Source: Pleionea sp. CnH1-48 (lineage in GTDB: Bacteria; Pseudomonadota; Gammaproteobacteria; Enterobacterales; Kangiellaceae). Taken from it: a stretch of 64,000 nucleotides of DNA. The notes below the pieces were generated by a model, which was given only the letters and a program-made list of their open reading frames with translations, did not search any database and was not told the DNA's origin. A program made the translations under genes and the position numbers. The stretch spans positions 62,001 to 126,000 of the forward strand of contig NZ_JAMXSB010000004.1 of the NCBI RefSeq assembly GCF_024124665.1. The letters run 5' to 3'. Positions within the stretch are counted from its first letter, which is position 1, and each line of letters opens with the position of its first letter. This document shows, one piece after another, positions 35,833 to 42,930 of this stretch.

Positions 35833-36030
35833 GCCAAGAAAGAATACGAACTAAAACACAAAACAAGATCGCATCTTCCTTGGCACATGCAAGATCAAAA
35901 AATCGACTCAGATCTAGAAGGCATACTCGACTCATAAAATCCCAACTAAGCAAATGCCGAGCGCAGCGGATTAGGGCGTTTTGGCTACTTTTCCGCTCTT
36001 GGAAAAGTATGCTCGCCACTAGGCGAAACT
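35833..36030 (+). repeat. Dispersed intergenic repeat, copy C
   Basis: Full-length copy, from GCCAAGAAAG through TGGCACATGCAAGATCAAA, TCATAAAATCCCAAC and GAGCGCAGCGGAT to GGCGAAACT. Its hairpin is TACTTTTCC (35986-35994) with GGAAAAGTA (36001-36009), and has the same GCTCTT loop as copy A although the stem sequence differs. Confidence 0.75.
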
Positions 36031-36184
36031 AGAAGGTTCAAAAGAGTAGAGGATTAACAAAAGATCTTTTCAATAACAAACCACTCTTAACAAAACAAAA
36101 AAACTCAATCACCCCATTGTAATCGCATCCACAAACCGCCAATATTCTCAAATCACCAATATCCTAAAACCGATAACCAAAACC

Positions 36185-37441
36185 ATGAACAAACCTCTAT
36201 CGGATCTCACCATCCTCGATCTCAGCCGTGTACTCGCTGGCCCCTGGGCAACACAGTTCTTTGCCGACCTTGGTGCCACCGTGATAAAAATAGAACAACC
36301 TCAAAAAGGCGACGACACTCGCCATTGGGGGCCTCCCTATCTATCCACAAACAGTGAGCAACTGGACGAGCAACTATCGGCCTATTTCTTAAGTGCCAAT
36401 CGAGGTAAACATTCTTTAGCCATTGATATTTCTCAACCAGAAGGGCAAAGCATTGTTCGAGCTCTGGCAAAAAAAGCCGACATACTGGTTGAGAACTTTA
36501 AAGTGGGTGGGTTAGCAAAATACCAACTGGATTACGAATCATTAAAGTCTGTTAATCCGCGCCTTGTTTATTGCTCCATCACCGGATTTGGTCAAACGGG
36601 CCCAGCCTCATCGCAACCAGGCTATGATGCCATTATTCAGGCGCAAGGTGGCTTGATGAGTGTTACCGGAGCTGATGCCGATTTGCCAGACTCTGAACCT
36701 CAAAAGGTGGGCGTGGCAGTATGCGATTTAATGACTGGAATGTATGCCGTCGGTGCTATTTTGGCAGCTATCCATCAGCGTGATCAAAGTGGAGAGGGGA
36801 GTTACATTGATCTGGCGCTATTAGATACGCAAGTAGCCTGGTTGGCGAATCAAGGTATGAACTATCTGGTATCAGGCAATGCACCCCAACGACAAGGCAA
36901 TGCGCACCCAAACATTGTCCCTTATCAAACGTTTATGGCTGCAGATGGACACATCACCGTCGCGGTTGGTAACGACCAGCAATTCCAGCGTTTTTGCTCA
37001 GTAATAGGGCGCTTAGACTGGGCGAGTGATGAGCGTTTTTCGACCAATGCACAGCGACTGAAGCATCGAGAAGTTTTAGTGACGGCTATTGCCGAAATAC
37101 TTTTGCAGCAACCTTCACTGCATTGGATTGTGCAGTTGCAGCAACAGAAGATCCCATGTGCTGTGGTTAATACCATTGATCAGGTGTTTGAAGACGATCA
37201 GGTGAAGTCCAGAGAAATGAAACAAACCTGGCAACATCCCGTTTATGGTGAGGTATCCCAAATCACATCCCCAATCCAAATAAACGGTCGCAAGGCACTG
37301 GCGGCGCTGGCTCCACCTCTGCGTGGAGAGCACAGTGCAGAAGTATTAAAGCAGTATCTCGAATACTCTGAGGCGGAGCTGGAACAATTAGAGGCTAAAG
37401 GAGTGATTGAGGTTTCACAATCAGACGCATTAACACCATGA
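36185..37441 (+). CDS. CaiB/BaiF family (type III) CoA-transferase
   Basis: A 418-residue enzyme that moves CoA between carboxylic acids. Family landmarks: LDLSRVLAGPWATQFFADLGA at the N-terminus, ADILVENFKVGGL, VYCSITGFGQTGP and the catalytic aspartate D181 in CDLMTGMYAVGAI. C-terminal PIQING and LRGEHSAEVLKQY fit. The gene lies 185 bases before gcdH on the same strand, so a succinyl-CoA:glutarate CoA-transferase role that feeds glutaryl-CoA dehydrogenase is the best guess. No ribosome site is visible before the ATG. Confidence 0.88.
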   Translation: MNKPLSDLTILDLSRVLAGPWATQFFADLGATVIKIEQPQKGDDTRHWGPPYLSTNSEQLDEQLSAYFLSANRGKHSLAIDISQPEGQSIVRALAKKADILVENFKVGGLAKYQLDYESLKSVNPRLVYCSITGFGQTGPASSQPGYDAIIQAQGGLMSVTGADADLPDSEPQKVGVAVCDLMTGMYAVGAILAAIHQRDQSGEGSYIDLALLDTQVAWLANQGMNYLVSGNAPQRQGNAHPNIVPYQTFMAADGHITVAVGNDQQFQRFCSVIGRLDWASDERFSTNAQRLKHREVLVTAIAEILLQQPSLHWIVQLQQQKIPCAVVNTIDQVFEDDQVKSREMKQTWQHPVYGEVSQITSPIQINGRKALAALAPPLRGEHSAEVLKQYLEYSEAELEQLEAKGVIEVSQSDALTP

Positions 37442-37459
37442 ATACTGGACAAATTTTTG

Positions 37460-37490
37460 TTGCGTAAGAGGGGGTGAACCTCTTTATACT
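37460..37490 (+). promoter_or_regulatory. Candidate promoter with internal dyad upstream of gcdH
   Basis: TATACT (37485-37490) is a good -10 hexamer; a weak -35 TTGCGT (37460-37465) sits 19 bases upstream. Between them AAGAGG (37466-37471) and CCTCTT (37479-37484) form a dyad that could bind a regulator. It is about 140 bases before the gcdH start, downstream of the CoA-transferase stop, so gcdH may have its own promoter. Confidence 0.3.
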
Positions 37491-37626
37491 GGTCGTTTGA
37501 GACACACTTGGACTGGTCTGAGTAGTTCTTGGCATGAGAGTTTTTATAATCGAAGCATCCGCGGCAGCTGAGAGTGAATCGCTAAGCTGCCACAAACATG
37601 AATGAGTAGGTATTGGAAGGCGAATT

Positions 37627-38805
37627 ATGGCAGGTGGAGTACTATCAAACTGGGATGATCTTTTACTGTTAAATGATCAGTTAACCGAAGACGAGCGCAT
37701 GGTGCGCGATTCGGCATTTCAATATGCTCAAGAGCGATTACAACCCCGGGTATTAGAAGCTAATCGTCACGAACAGTTTGACGTAGAGATTATGCGTGAG
37801 CTGGGCGAAATGGGCTTGTTGGGAATGACCATCGATGGTTACGGCTGTGCTGGAACCAGCTACGTGGCTTATGGTCTGGCAGCGCGAGAAGTAGAGCGCG
37901 TAGATTCTGGCTATCGTTCGGCATTCAGCGTGCAATCTTCACTCGTTATGTATCCTATCTATAAATTTGGTAGCGAAGCTCAGCGCGAAAAGTATTTACC
38001 AAAACTGGCGACAGGTGAGTGGATTGGTTGTTTTGGATTAACTGAGCCTGATGCTGGTTCTGATCCGGCGGGTATGAAAACACGCGCCAAGAAGGTTGAC
38101 GGTGGCTATGTGCTATCGGGCAGCAAAATGTGGATCACCAATTCACCTGTTGCTGATGTATTTGTGGTCTGGGCGAAAGACGATAACGATGACATTCGTG
38201 GTTTTGTGCTCGAAAAAGGCATGAAAGGTTTATCGGCACCTAAAATCGAAGGCAAGTTTTCATTGCGAGCGTCGATTACCGGCGAGATTGTAATGGATGA
38301 AGTCTTTGTTCCAGAAGAAAACCGATTCCCAGAAATCAAAGGCCTGAAAGGTCCATTCAGTTGTTTGAACATGGCTCGCTATGGTATTTCGTGGGGTGCT
38401 ATGGGAGCTGCTGAGGCTTGTTGGCATGCGGCTCGTCAGTATACTCTTGATCGTGAACAGTTTGGCCGCCCACTGGCTGCTACTCAGCTGGTGCAAAAAA
38501 AGCTGGCTGATATGCAAACTGAAATCAGTTTGGCGTTGCAGTCGTCTTTGCGTGTAGGACGCTTGATCGACGAACAACAGTTTGTTCCTGAGATGATTTC
38601 TCTGGTTAAGCGTAACGCTTGCGGTAAAGCATTGGATATTGCGCGTATGGCGCGTGATATGCATGGCGGTAATGGTATTAATGATGAATACGAAGTGGTA
38701 CGTCACATGATGAATCTGGAGGCCGTTAATACTTATGAGGGAACTCATGATGTTCACGCCTTGATTCTGGGCCGTGCGCAAACAGGTATTCAGGCGTTTA
38801 AGTAA
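37627..38805 (+). CDS. gcdH: Glutaryl-CoA dehydrogenase
   Basis: An FAD acyl-CoA dehydrogenase of 392 residues that oxidises and decarboxylates glutaryl-CoA to crotonyl-CoA in lysine, tryptophan and glutarate breakdown. The sequence shows [19 protein letters not shown] (flavin/substrate loop), [50 protein letters not shown], and catalytic base E371 in [14 protein letters not shown]. GcdH-specific arginine in [14 protein letters not shown] is present. A GGAAGG ribosome site precedes the ATG. It is followed by a strong terminator. Confidence 0.93.
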   Translation: MAGGVLSNWDDLLLLNDQLTEDERMVRDSAFQYAQERLQPRVLEANRHEQFDVEIMRELGEMGLLGMTIDGYGCAGTSYVAYGLAAREVERVDSGYRSAFSVQSSLVMYPIYKFGSEAQREKYLPKLATGEWIGCFGLTEPDAGSDPAGMKTRAKKVDGGYVLSGSKMWITNSPVADVFVVWAKDDNDDIRGFVLEKGMKGLSAPKIEGKFSLRASITGEIVMDEVFVPEENRFPEIKGLKGPFSCLNMARYGISWGAMGAAEACWHAARQYTLDREQFGRPLAATQLVQKKLADMQTEISLALQSSLRVGRLIDEQQFVPEMISLVKRNACGKALDIARMARDMHGGNGINDEYEVVRHMMNLEAVNTYEGTHDVHALILGRAQTGIQAFK

Positions 38806-38834
38806 AAGGTTAGAAAGAAGTCCTTTTTAGTCAG

Positions 38835-38862
38835 GCCGGGCATTGCCCGGCTTTGTTTTTTT
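38835..38862 (+). terminator. Rho-independent terminator of gcdH
   Basis: GCCGGGC (38835-38841) and GCCCGGC (38845-38851) form a 7-bp GC stem with a 3-base loop, followed by TTTGTTTTTTT. It is a textbook intrinsic terminator at the end of the rightward unit and also touches the end of the leftward HDOD gene. Confidence 0.92.
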
Positions 38863-39716
38863 CAGCCATTTGCCAGTTCTTCAATCATCTCTTCTTTTAG
38901 TTCCGCATAATCATGTTCGTCGATGCTCATATAACTCAAAATGTGAGGCTTGATGCGTTCCCATTCTACACTCTCTGAGTATTCTCCTGAGCCTTTCGCA
39001 GTGTCTTTAATATCATGGGATACTTTCATAATAGCAATGAGCGCCAAGGTCTCACTGGCAACGTCGTTGTTCTCGATCAATTCGTCAAAGTAGAGATAAC
39101 CATAGTATACCGCTTCGCACAGGTACTCTGGTAAAAACCAACGTTTGAGCAGGCGATAGCCTACATCCACATGAGAAAACTTATACCGGTCGCGCTCGAT
39201 TTTATTGACAGGATAAACGTCGGTGGCCTCCATCTCTTTCATGGTGTCTTTGTAGTCATCAAAGGCTTGCATCATGAGTGGAATGCCACAGTTCTGAAAG
39301 AGGCCTAGTGTGTAGGCGTCATCTCTATCTACACCGCCACCCATTTTGCCTGATAAGGCGCTGGCGAGTGTTGCGATATCTGCTGCATCATCCCAGAACT
39401 TATCGAGGTTGAGGTTGCCGCCAATACTACTCTTCATGGAAACCATGGTGACGATACGTTCAACACGCTTTACGCCGAGAAGATTGACCGCCTGTTGAAT
39501 ATTGGTGATTTTGTTAGAGAGATAAAAACCGGGAGAATTAATAACTTGCAGTACGGCAGCTGACAGGCCAACATCTTCGCCGATGGCTTTAGCGATGTTA
39601 GCGATATTAGGGTACTCTTCCTTGGTCTCTTTGGCTATTTGCTCAAGCGTCTGAGGCCGTGGTGGAATCTGGACATTTTCAAATGCGTCTTCAGCAACGG
39701 GTGTCGGACTAGTCAT
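38862..39716 (-). CDS. HDOD-domain signalling protein 1
   Basis: 284 residues made almost entirely of one HDOD domain (IPPRPQTLEQIAKETKEEYP, SAAVLQVINSPGFYL, ITNIQQAVNLLGVKRVERIV, SHVDVGYRLLKRWFLPEYL). HDOD proteins are HD-like but mostly lack the metal-binding His-Asp pair and act as output or scaffold modules in bacterial signalling, often linked to c-di-GMP. A paralogue with the same length and layout lies two genes upstream (40381-41235). Soluble, no partner domain. Confidence 0.88.
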   Translation of the reverse strand: MTSPTPVAEDAFENVQIPPRPQTLEQIAKETKEEYPNIANIAKAIGEDVGLSAAVLQVINSPGFYLSNKITNIQQAVNLLGVKRVERIVTMVSMKSSIGGNLNLDKFWDDAADIATLASALSGKMGGGVDRDDAYTLGLFQNCGIPLMMQAFDDYKDTMKEMEATDVYPVNKIERDRYKFSHVDVGYRLLKRWFLPEYLCEAVYYGYLYFDELIENNDVASETLALIAIMKVSHDIKDTAKGSGEYSESVEWERIKPHILSYMSIDEHDYAELKEEMIEELANG

Positions 39717-39834
39717 ATTTTTTTATACTCGATTATCAGTTGGCTAAGTAAAGAGTAGTCAGTGATAGATGCACTAGAAAAGTATAGACCTTATTTGCGA
39801 TAACCTTGCCAATAGTGCCGAAAATTTAGCGTGA

Positions 39835-40248
39835 TTACTTGGCAAAGATCATGGATTCATCGGCAAAGTACTTAAACTCAAGGCCATTGCCAGCGGGGTC
39901 CGTCACAAAAAAAGTCGCCTGCTCACCTGGCTGTCCTTCGAAGCGAATGTGAGGAGCGATGATAAAATCTACCTCGTGTTGTTCTAGCCGCTCGCGCATC
40001 TGGCACCATTGCTCTTTTGTTAACAGTAAACCAAAGTGACGTTTGGGTACCTGATGCCCGTCGACCAGATTGGTTTCTTCCTGTTGAGGTTCACGGCTTA
40101 AGTGAGCCACTATCTGATGGCCAAAAAAGTTAAAGTCTATCCATTGGTCACTGCTTCGACCAAGGGCGCAGCCGAGAATGTGATGATAAAAATGTCGCGC
40201 TTGAGAGAGATTATCGACAGGAAAAGCAAGGTGGAAGCGTGGTCTCAT
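39835..40248 (-). CDS. VOC-family (glyoxalase-like) protein
   Basis: 137 residues from ATG 40248. A longer frame upstream to 40347 would add 33 residues without family resemblance. FHLAFPVDNLSQARHFYHHILG is the usual first beta-alpha unit and the C-terminus FFVTDPAGNGLEFKYF is the family's metal-side strand with conserved Glu. Potential metal ligands H5, H68-type and E are in place, suggesting a lyase or dioxygenase-like function. It sits between two HDOD genes on the same strand. Confidence 0.82.
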   Translation of the reverse strand: MRPRFHLAFPVDNLSQARHFYHHILGCALGRSSDQWIDFNFFGHQIVAHLSREPQQEETNLVDGHQVPKRHFGLLLTKEQWCQMRERLEQHEVDFIIAPHIRFEGQPGEQATFFVTDPAGNGLEFKYFADESMIFAK

Positions 40249-40380
40249 GATAGGGAATTGAATAACAAAACAATGAGACCAGCATAACCTAAGTGGCGAT
40301 CGTCTGCCTAGGGTCACTTGCTCTTTAGCCTTAATAAAGTTACTCAACCAGAGAGCAAGTGAAAAGGGGGTTATGGGAGC

Positions 40381-41235
40381 TCAATCATCAGCGGTTAACT
40401 CATCAATGGCATCTTCCTTAAGCTCTGCATAATCATGTTCATCGAGATTCATATAATCAAGAACCTTTGGGCGTATACGTTCCCATTCTTCGTTAAACCG
40501 GCGGTTCAAGGAGTTATGGAGTTCGCTACTGATATCCTGTGACAACCTTAAAATAGCTAATAAAGACAGAGTCGAGCTGTCGATGCGACTGTTTTCGATG
40601 AGTTCATCAAAATGATGGTAGTTAAAGTAGACGGCATCACAAAGATACTCTGGCAAAAACCAACGCTGAAGCAATCGATAGCCAACATCGGCGTGGGAAA
40701 ATTTATATCGGTTTCGTTCTACTTCAGTAATAGGGTAGGCGTTGGTTTTTTCCATCTCGGCAAGCGTTTCTTCGTAGTTTTCAAATGCCTGCATCATGAG
40801 AGGGATGCCACAGTTTTGGAATAATCCGAAAGTGTAAGTGTCATCCTGATCCACGCTGTGCAGCTGATTAGAAATATGGCTGCCTAATGTGGCAATTTCG
40901 GTCGCGTTATCCCAGAACTGATCAAGATTCAGATTGCCACTGATGGCACACTTCATGGCTACAACGGTGACAACACGTTCTACGCGTTTAACACCGAGTA
41001 AGTTCACAGCTTGTTGAATATTGGTGATCGTGTTTGGCAAGTAATAACCTGGAGAGTTGATTACTTGCAAAACCGCGGCCGATAAGCCGACATCTTCACC
41101 AATTGCTTTGCCAATAACGGCAATCGAAGGATACTCTTTTTTGGTTTCGTTTCCGATTAACTCCAATGTTTTTGGTCGAGGGGGAATATGCACCCGGTTT
41201 ATTTCGTCGTCTGTGACAGGAACGGCATTAGTCAT
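40381..41235 (-). CDS. HDOD-domain signalling protein 2
   Basis: A paralogue of the gene at 38862, same 284 residues and the same ordered blocks (IPPRPKTLELIGNETKKEYP, GEDVGLSAAVLQVINSPGYY, NIQQAVNLLGVKRVERVV, NLDQFWDNA, FGLFQNCGIPLMMQAFENY). It differs mostly in the helical central part and in the C-terminal third. The pair looks like a gene duplication, retained with diverged surfaces. No catalytic HD pair is evident. Confidence 0.88.
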   Translation of the reverse strand: MTNAVPVTDDEINRVHIPPRPKTLELIGNETKKEYPSIAVIGKAIGEDVGLSAAVLQVINSPGYYLPNTITNIQQAVNLLGVKRVERVVTVVAMKCAISGNLNLDQFWDNATEIATLGSHISNQLHSVDQDDTYTFGLFQNCGIPLMMQAFENYEETLAEMEKTNAYPITEVERNRYKFSHADVGYRLLQRWFLPEYLCDAVYFNYHHFDELIENSRIDSSTLSLLAILRLSQDISSELHNSLNRRFNEEWERIRPKVLDYMNLDEHDYAELKEDAIDELTADD

Positions 41236-41498
41236 CTTCGCTTAACCTACTTGTTAACTGTGAAATATCAAAGCTAATGCTTATCGATATGCCTAAAAAG
41301 CAGTAGCTAATGTCGAGGGGGTCTACTTAGCGTAGATGACAAGAGATAACTACAACATCTAAAAACAAGGGAACAGTTAGACAGATTGGTTATTATTTAT
41401 AAACGCAAATTTTAATCAATTGGACGATTTGTACTTTTATTCTATTGAGCTTTTGGTATTTTCTGCTACCACACAGGTTTGGTGAAAGGAGTGAACAA

Positions 41499-41954
41499 GT
41501 GAAAGCCTATATTGCGTTACTCATGATTGGCTGTTCTATTTTTAGCGCTGGGGTGATAGCTAGCGAACCGGAATCAAAGCGTATTAAGCAGGCTGCTCTG
41601 GATTATATCGAGTCTCAACATCAGGTAGATAAAAAACGCATGGCCCGAGCCCTGCATCCAGAAATGAAAAAGCGTACCTGGTGGATCGATAAGAATCAGT
41701 CTGACGTTGTTATGGAAACTTCTTATGACACCATGCTTAAGGTGGCGCAGACTTATAATGCCGATGGTCGCCAATTTCCAGAACAACCCAGTAAAAAAGT
41801 AGAGATATTAGACTGGGATCATCGTGTTGCCAGTGTCAAGCTCACTGCAGACGACTGGATTGACTATATGCACTTAGTGAAAGTCAACGGAGAATGGAAA
41901 GTGATCAATGTCTTATGGCAATATAAGGACCACAAACGCCATAAATCTCGTTAA
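41499..41954 (+). CDS. Exported NTF2-like (lumazine-binding-type) protein
   Basis: The likely start is GTG 41499 with AAAGGAG seven bases upstream, giving 151 residues; an upstream in-frame start at 41445 would place 18 residues before the signal. Signal peptide about 1-21 (ending VIASE). The mature part (ALDYIESQHQVDKKRMARALHPEMKKRTWW and KLTADDWIDYMHLVKVNGEWKVINVLWQY) is the NTF2-fold group often called lumazine-binding-like. A small binding or enzyme domain of unknown substrate in the periplasm. It precedes the thioredoxin-like lipoprotein by 41 bases. Confidence 0.72.
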   Translation: MKAYIALLMIGCSIFSAGVIASEPESKRIKQAALDYIESQHQVDKKRMARALHPEMKKRTWWIDKNQSDVVMETSYDTMLKVAQTYNADGRQFPEQPSKKVEILDWDHRVASVKLTADDWIDYMHLVKVNGEWKVINVLWQYKDHKRHKSR

Positions 41955-41995
41955 TTAATACTTATGGCTTAATATAAAATGAAATCAAGGTAGTT

Positions 41996-42571
41996 ATGAT
42001 GTATCTAGCAAAATTTATTGGGATATTTTTAATCGGTTTTTCTATCTCTTCTTGTTCGTCTGTTCAACCCACTCAGCCTGCCTTAGCGAAGGACGAAGTA
42101 GCGAAGGATAAGGTTGCTAAGAATAAGGTCGCGAAGGATAAAGTAGTCAAAGATAAATACGAAACCTATATCTCAGCAGGGCAAGCAATGCCATTGTCGG
42201 CAGTGACAGACATTGAAGGGAAAGAAATCCAACTGGACACCATTGGAGAGAAAAAGCTCGTGGTTTTATTTGCAACCTGGTGTTCTGATTCTCAAAGAGC
42301 TATGAAAGCACTTAATCAATCGGAGTTTCTCAGCCAAGAAGGTTTAACCATCGTTGCCATTGGTCGTGAGCAGAAAGTGGAAGAGATTAAAAAATGGCAA
42401 GATGAGCAGAAGATCCGCTTTTCTCTGGCAGCTGATCCAGACCGTAGCATCTACTCGCAATTTGCTGCTGCAGGTATTCCGCGATTGATTATGGTGGATG
42501 AGAACAATCGCATCCATAAAATGGTATTAGCCGAAGATCAAACACCTCTGGATCACATTTCCTGGAAGTAA
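41996..42571 (+). CDS. Thioredoxin-like lipoprotein with Lys-rich repeat linker and CxxS site
   Basis: 191 residues. Lipobox ISSC gives Cys20 lipidation. Residues 31-54 are nearly five copies of a pentapeptide (AKDEV, AKDKV, AKNKV, AKDKV, VKDK), a charged linker. A TlpA/AhpC-like thioredoxin fold follows with VVLFATWCSDSQRAM: C96 is present but the usual second cysteine is S99. A cis-Pro motif GIPRLIMVDENN is intact. Loss of the resolving cysteine argues against a normal disulfide reductase; a peroxidase-like or mixed-disulfide role is possible. Confidence 0.8.
   Translation: MMYLAKFIGIFLIGFSISSCSSVQPTQPALAKDEVAKDKVAKNKVAKDKVVKDKYETYISAGQAMPLSAVTDIEGKEIQLDTIGEKKLVVLFATWCSDSQRAMKALNQSEFLSQEGLTIVAIGREQKVEEIKKWQDEQKIRFSLAADPDRSIYSQFAAAGIPRLIMVDENNRIHKMVLAEDQTPLDHISWK
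42086..42157 (+). repeat. 15-base tandem repeat coding a Lys/Asp/Val linker
   Basis: Nearly five consecutive 15-base units (pattern GCGAAGGATAAAGTA with variations) inside the lipoprotein gene. The repeat keeps reading frame, so copy number changes would only change linker length. Confidence 0.7.
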
Positions 42572-42589
42572 TCTTCTATACCTGTCATC

Positions 42590-42626
42590 TTCTTCTTGAG
42601 TAATAGGAGATATTACTCAAGAAGAA
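42590..42626 (+). terminator. Perfect 16-bp hairpin after the thioredoxin-like lipoprotein
   Basis: TTCTTCTTGAGTAATA (42590-42605) pairs perfectly with TATTACTCAAGAAGAA (42611-42626), loop GGAGA, followed by TTCTCCTCTCT. It lies 18 bases after the stop. The tail is pyrimidine-rich rather than a pure T run. Confidence 0.65.
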
Positions 42627-42733
42627 TTCTCCTCTCTGCATACCATCTATTAGACCTTCGGGTCGCCTCTCAAAGTCTCTCCTTATCCTAAAGTTTAAGA
42701 AAAACAGTAGTTTACGGTTTGTTTTTAAGCTTA

Positions 42734-42768
42734 TGTCGGTATTCTACGAAAAGCTGTCGGTTTTCTAC
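42734..42768 (+). promoter_or_regulatory. Direct-repeat operator candidate upstream of the subtilase
   Basis: TGTCGGTATTCTAC (42734-42747) and TGTCGGTTTTCTAC (42755-42768) differ at one base and start 21 bases apart, two helical turns, as for regulators that bind direct repeats on one face of DNA (LytTR- or OmpR-type). It is about 165-200 bases before the subtilase start. Confidence 0.45.
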
Positions 42769-42930
42769 TATCTCTTATTGAAGATTCGCAGTATCAATAT
42801 TCTCCATGGCGATTCTAAGGGTTCAGAGAAGTAGAGGGGTAGGCGGGTGCTGTATTCGTCAATGACCGTGGGCGCTCAGAATGACCATTAAATAAAACAA
42901 TAATCAGTCGTTAAATGGGAGAGATAATTA

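Larger units (their letters stand above)
35173..36184. other. 1-kb gene-free stretch with two dispersed-repeat copies
   Basis: The longest non-coding region here. It contains a paired DnaA-box-like dyad (35344-35366) and repeat copies B and C in tandem (35644-36030). Two leftward open frames over the repeats (35488-35739 and 35828-36019) lack ribosome sites and I do not count them as genes. The last 150 bases before the CoA-transferase are A-rich, without a Shine-Dalgarno. Confidence 0.65.
42572..42930. other. Gene-free stretch before the subtilase
   Basis: Contains the 16-bp hairpin (42590-42626) and a 14-base direct repeat of 21-base period (42734-42768). The ribosome site GGGAGAG lies before the subtilase ATG. 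No reading frame of note. Confidence 0.6.

Noticed and set aside
35488-36019. Two leftward reading frames (35488-35739, 35828-36019) over the dispersed repeats
   Set aside because: They lie within repeat copies B and C, have no ribosome site, and the equivalent frame is interrupted in copies A and B.
42086-42157. CRISPR-like short repeat array
   Set aside because: Units are only 15 bases, contiguous without spacers, in frame within a lipoprotein gene; this is a coding tandem repeat.
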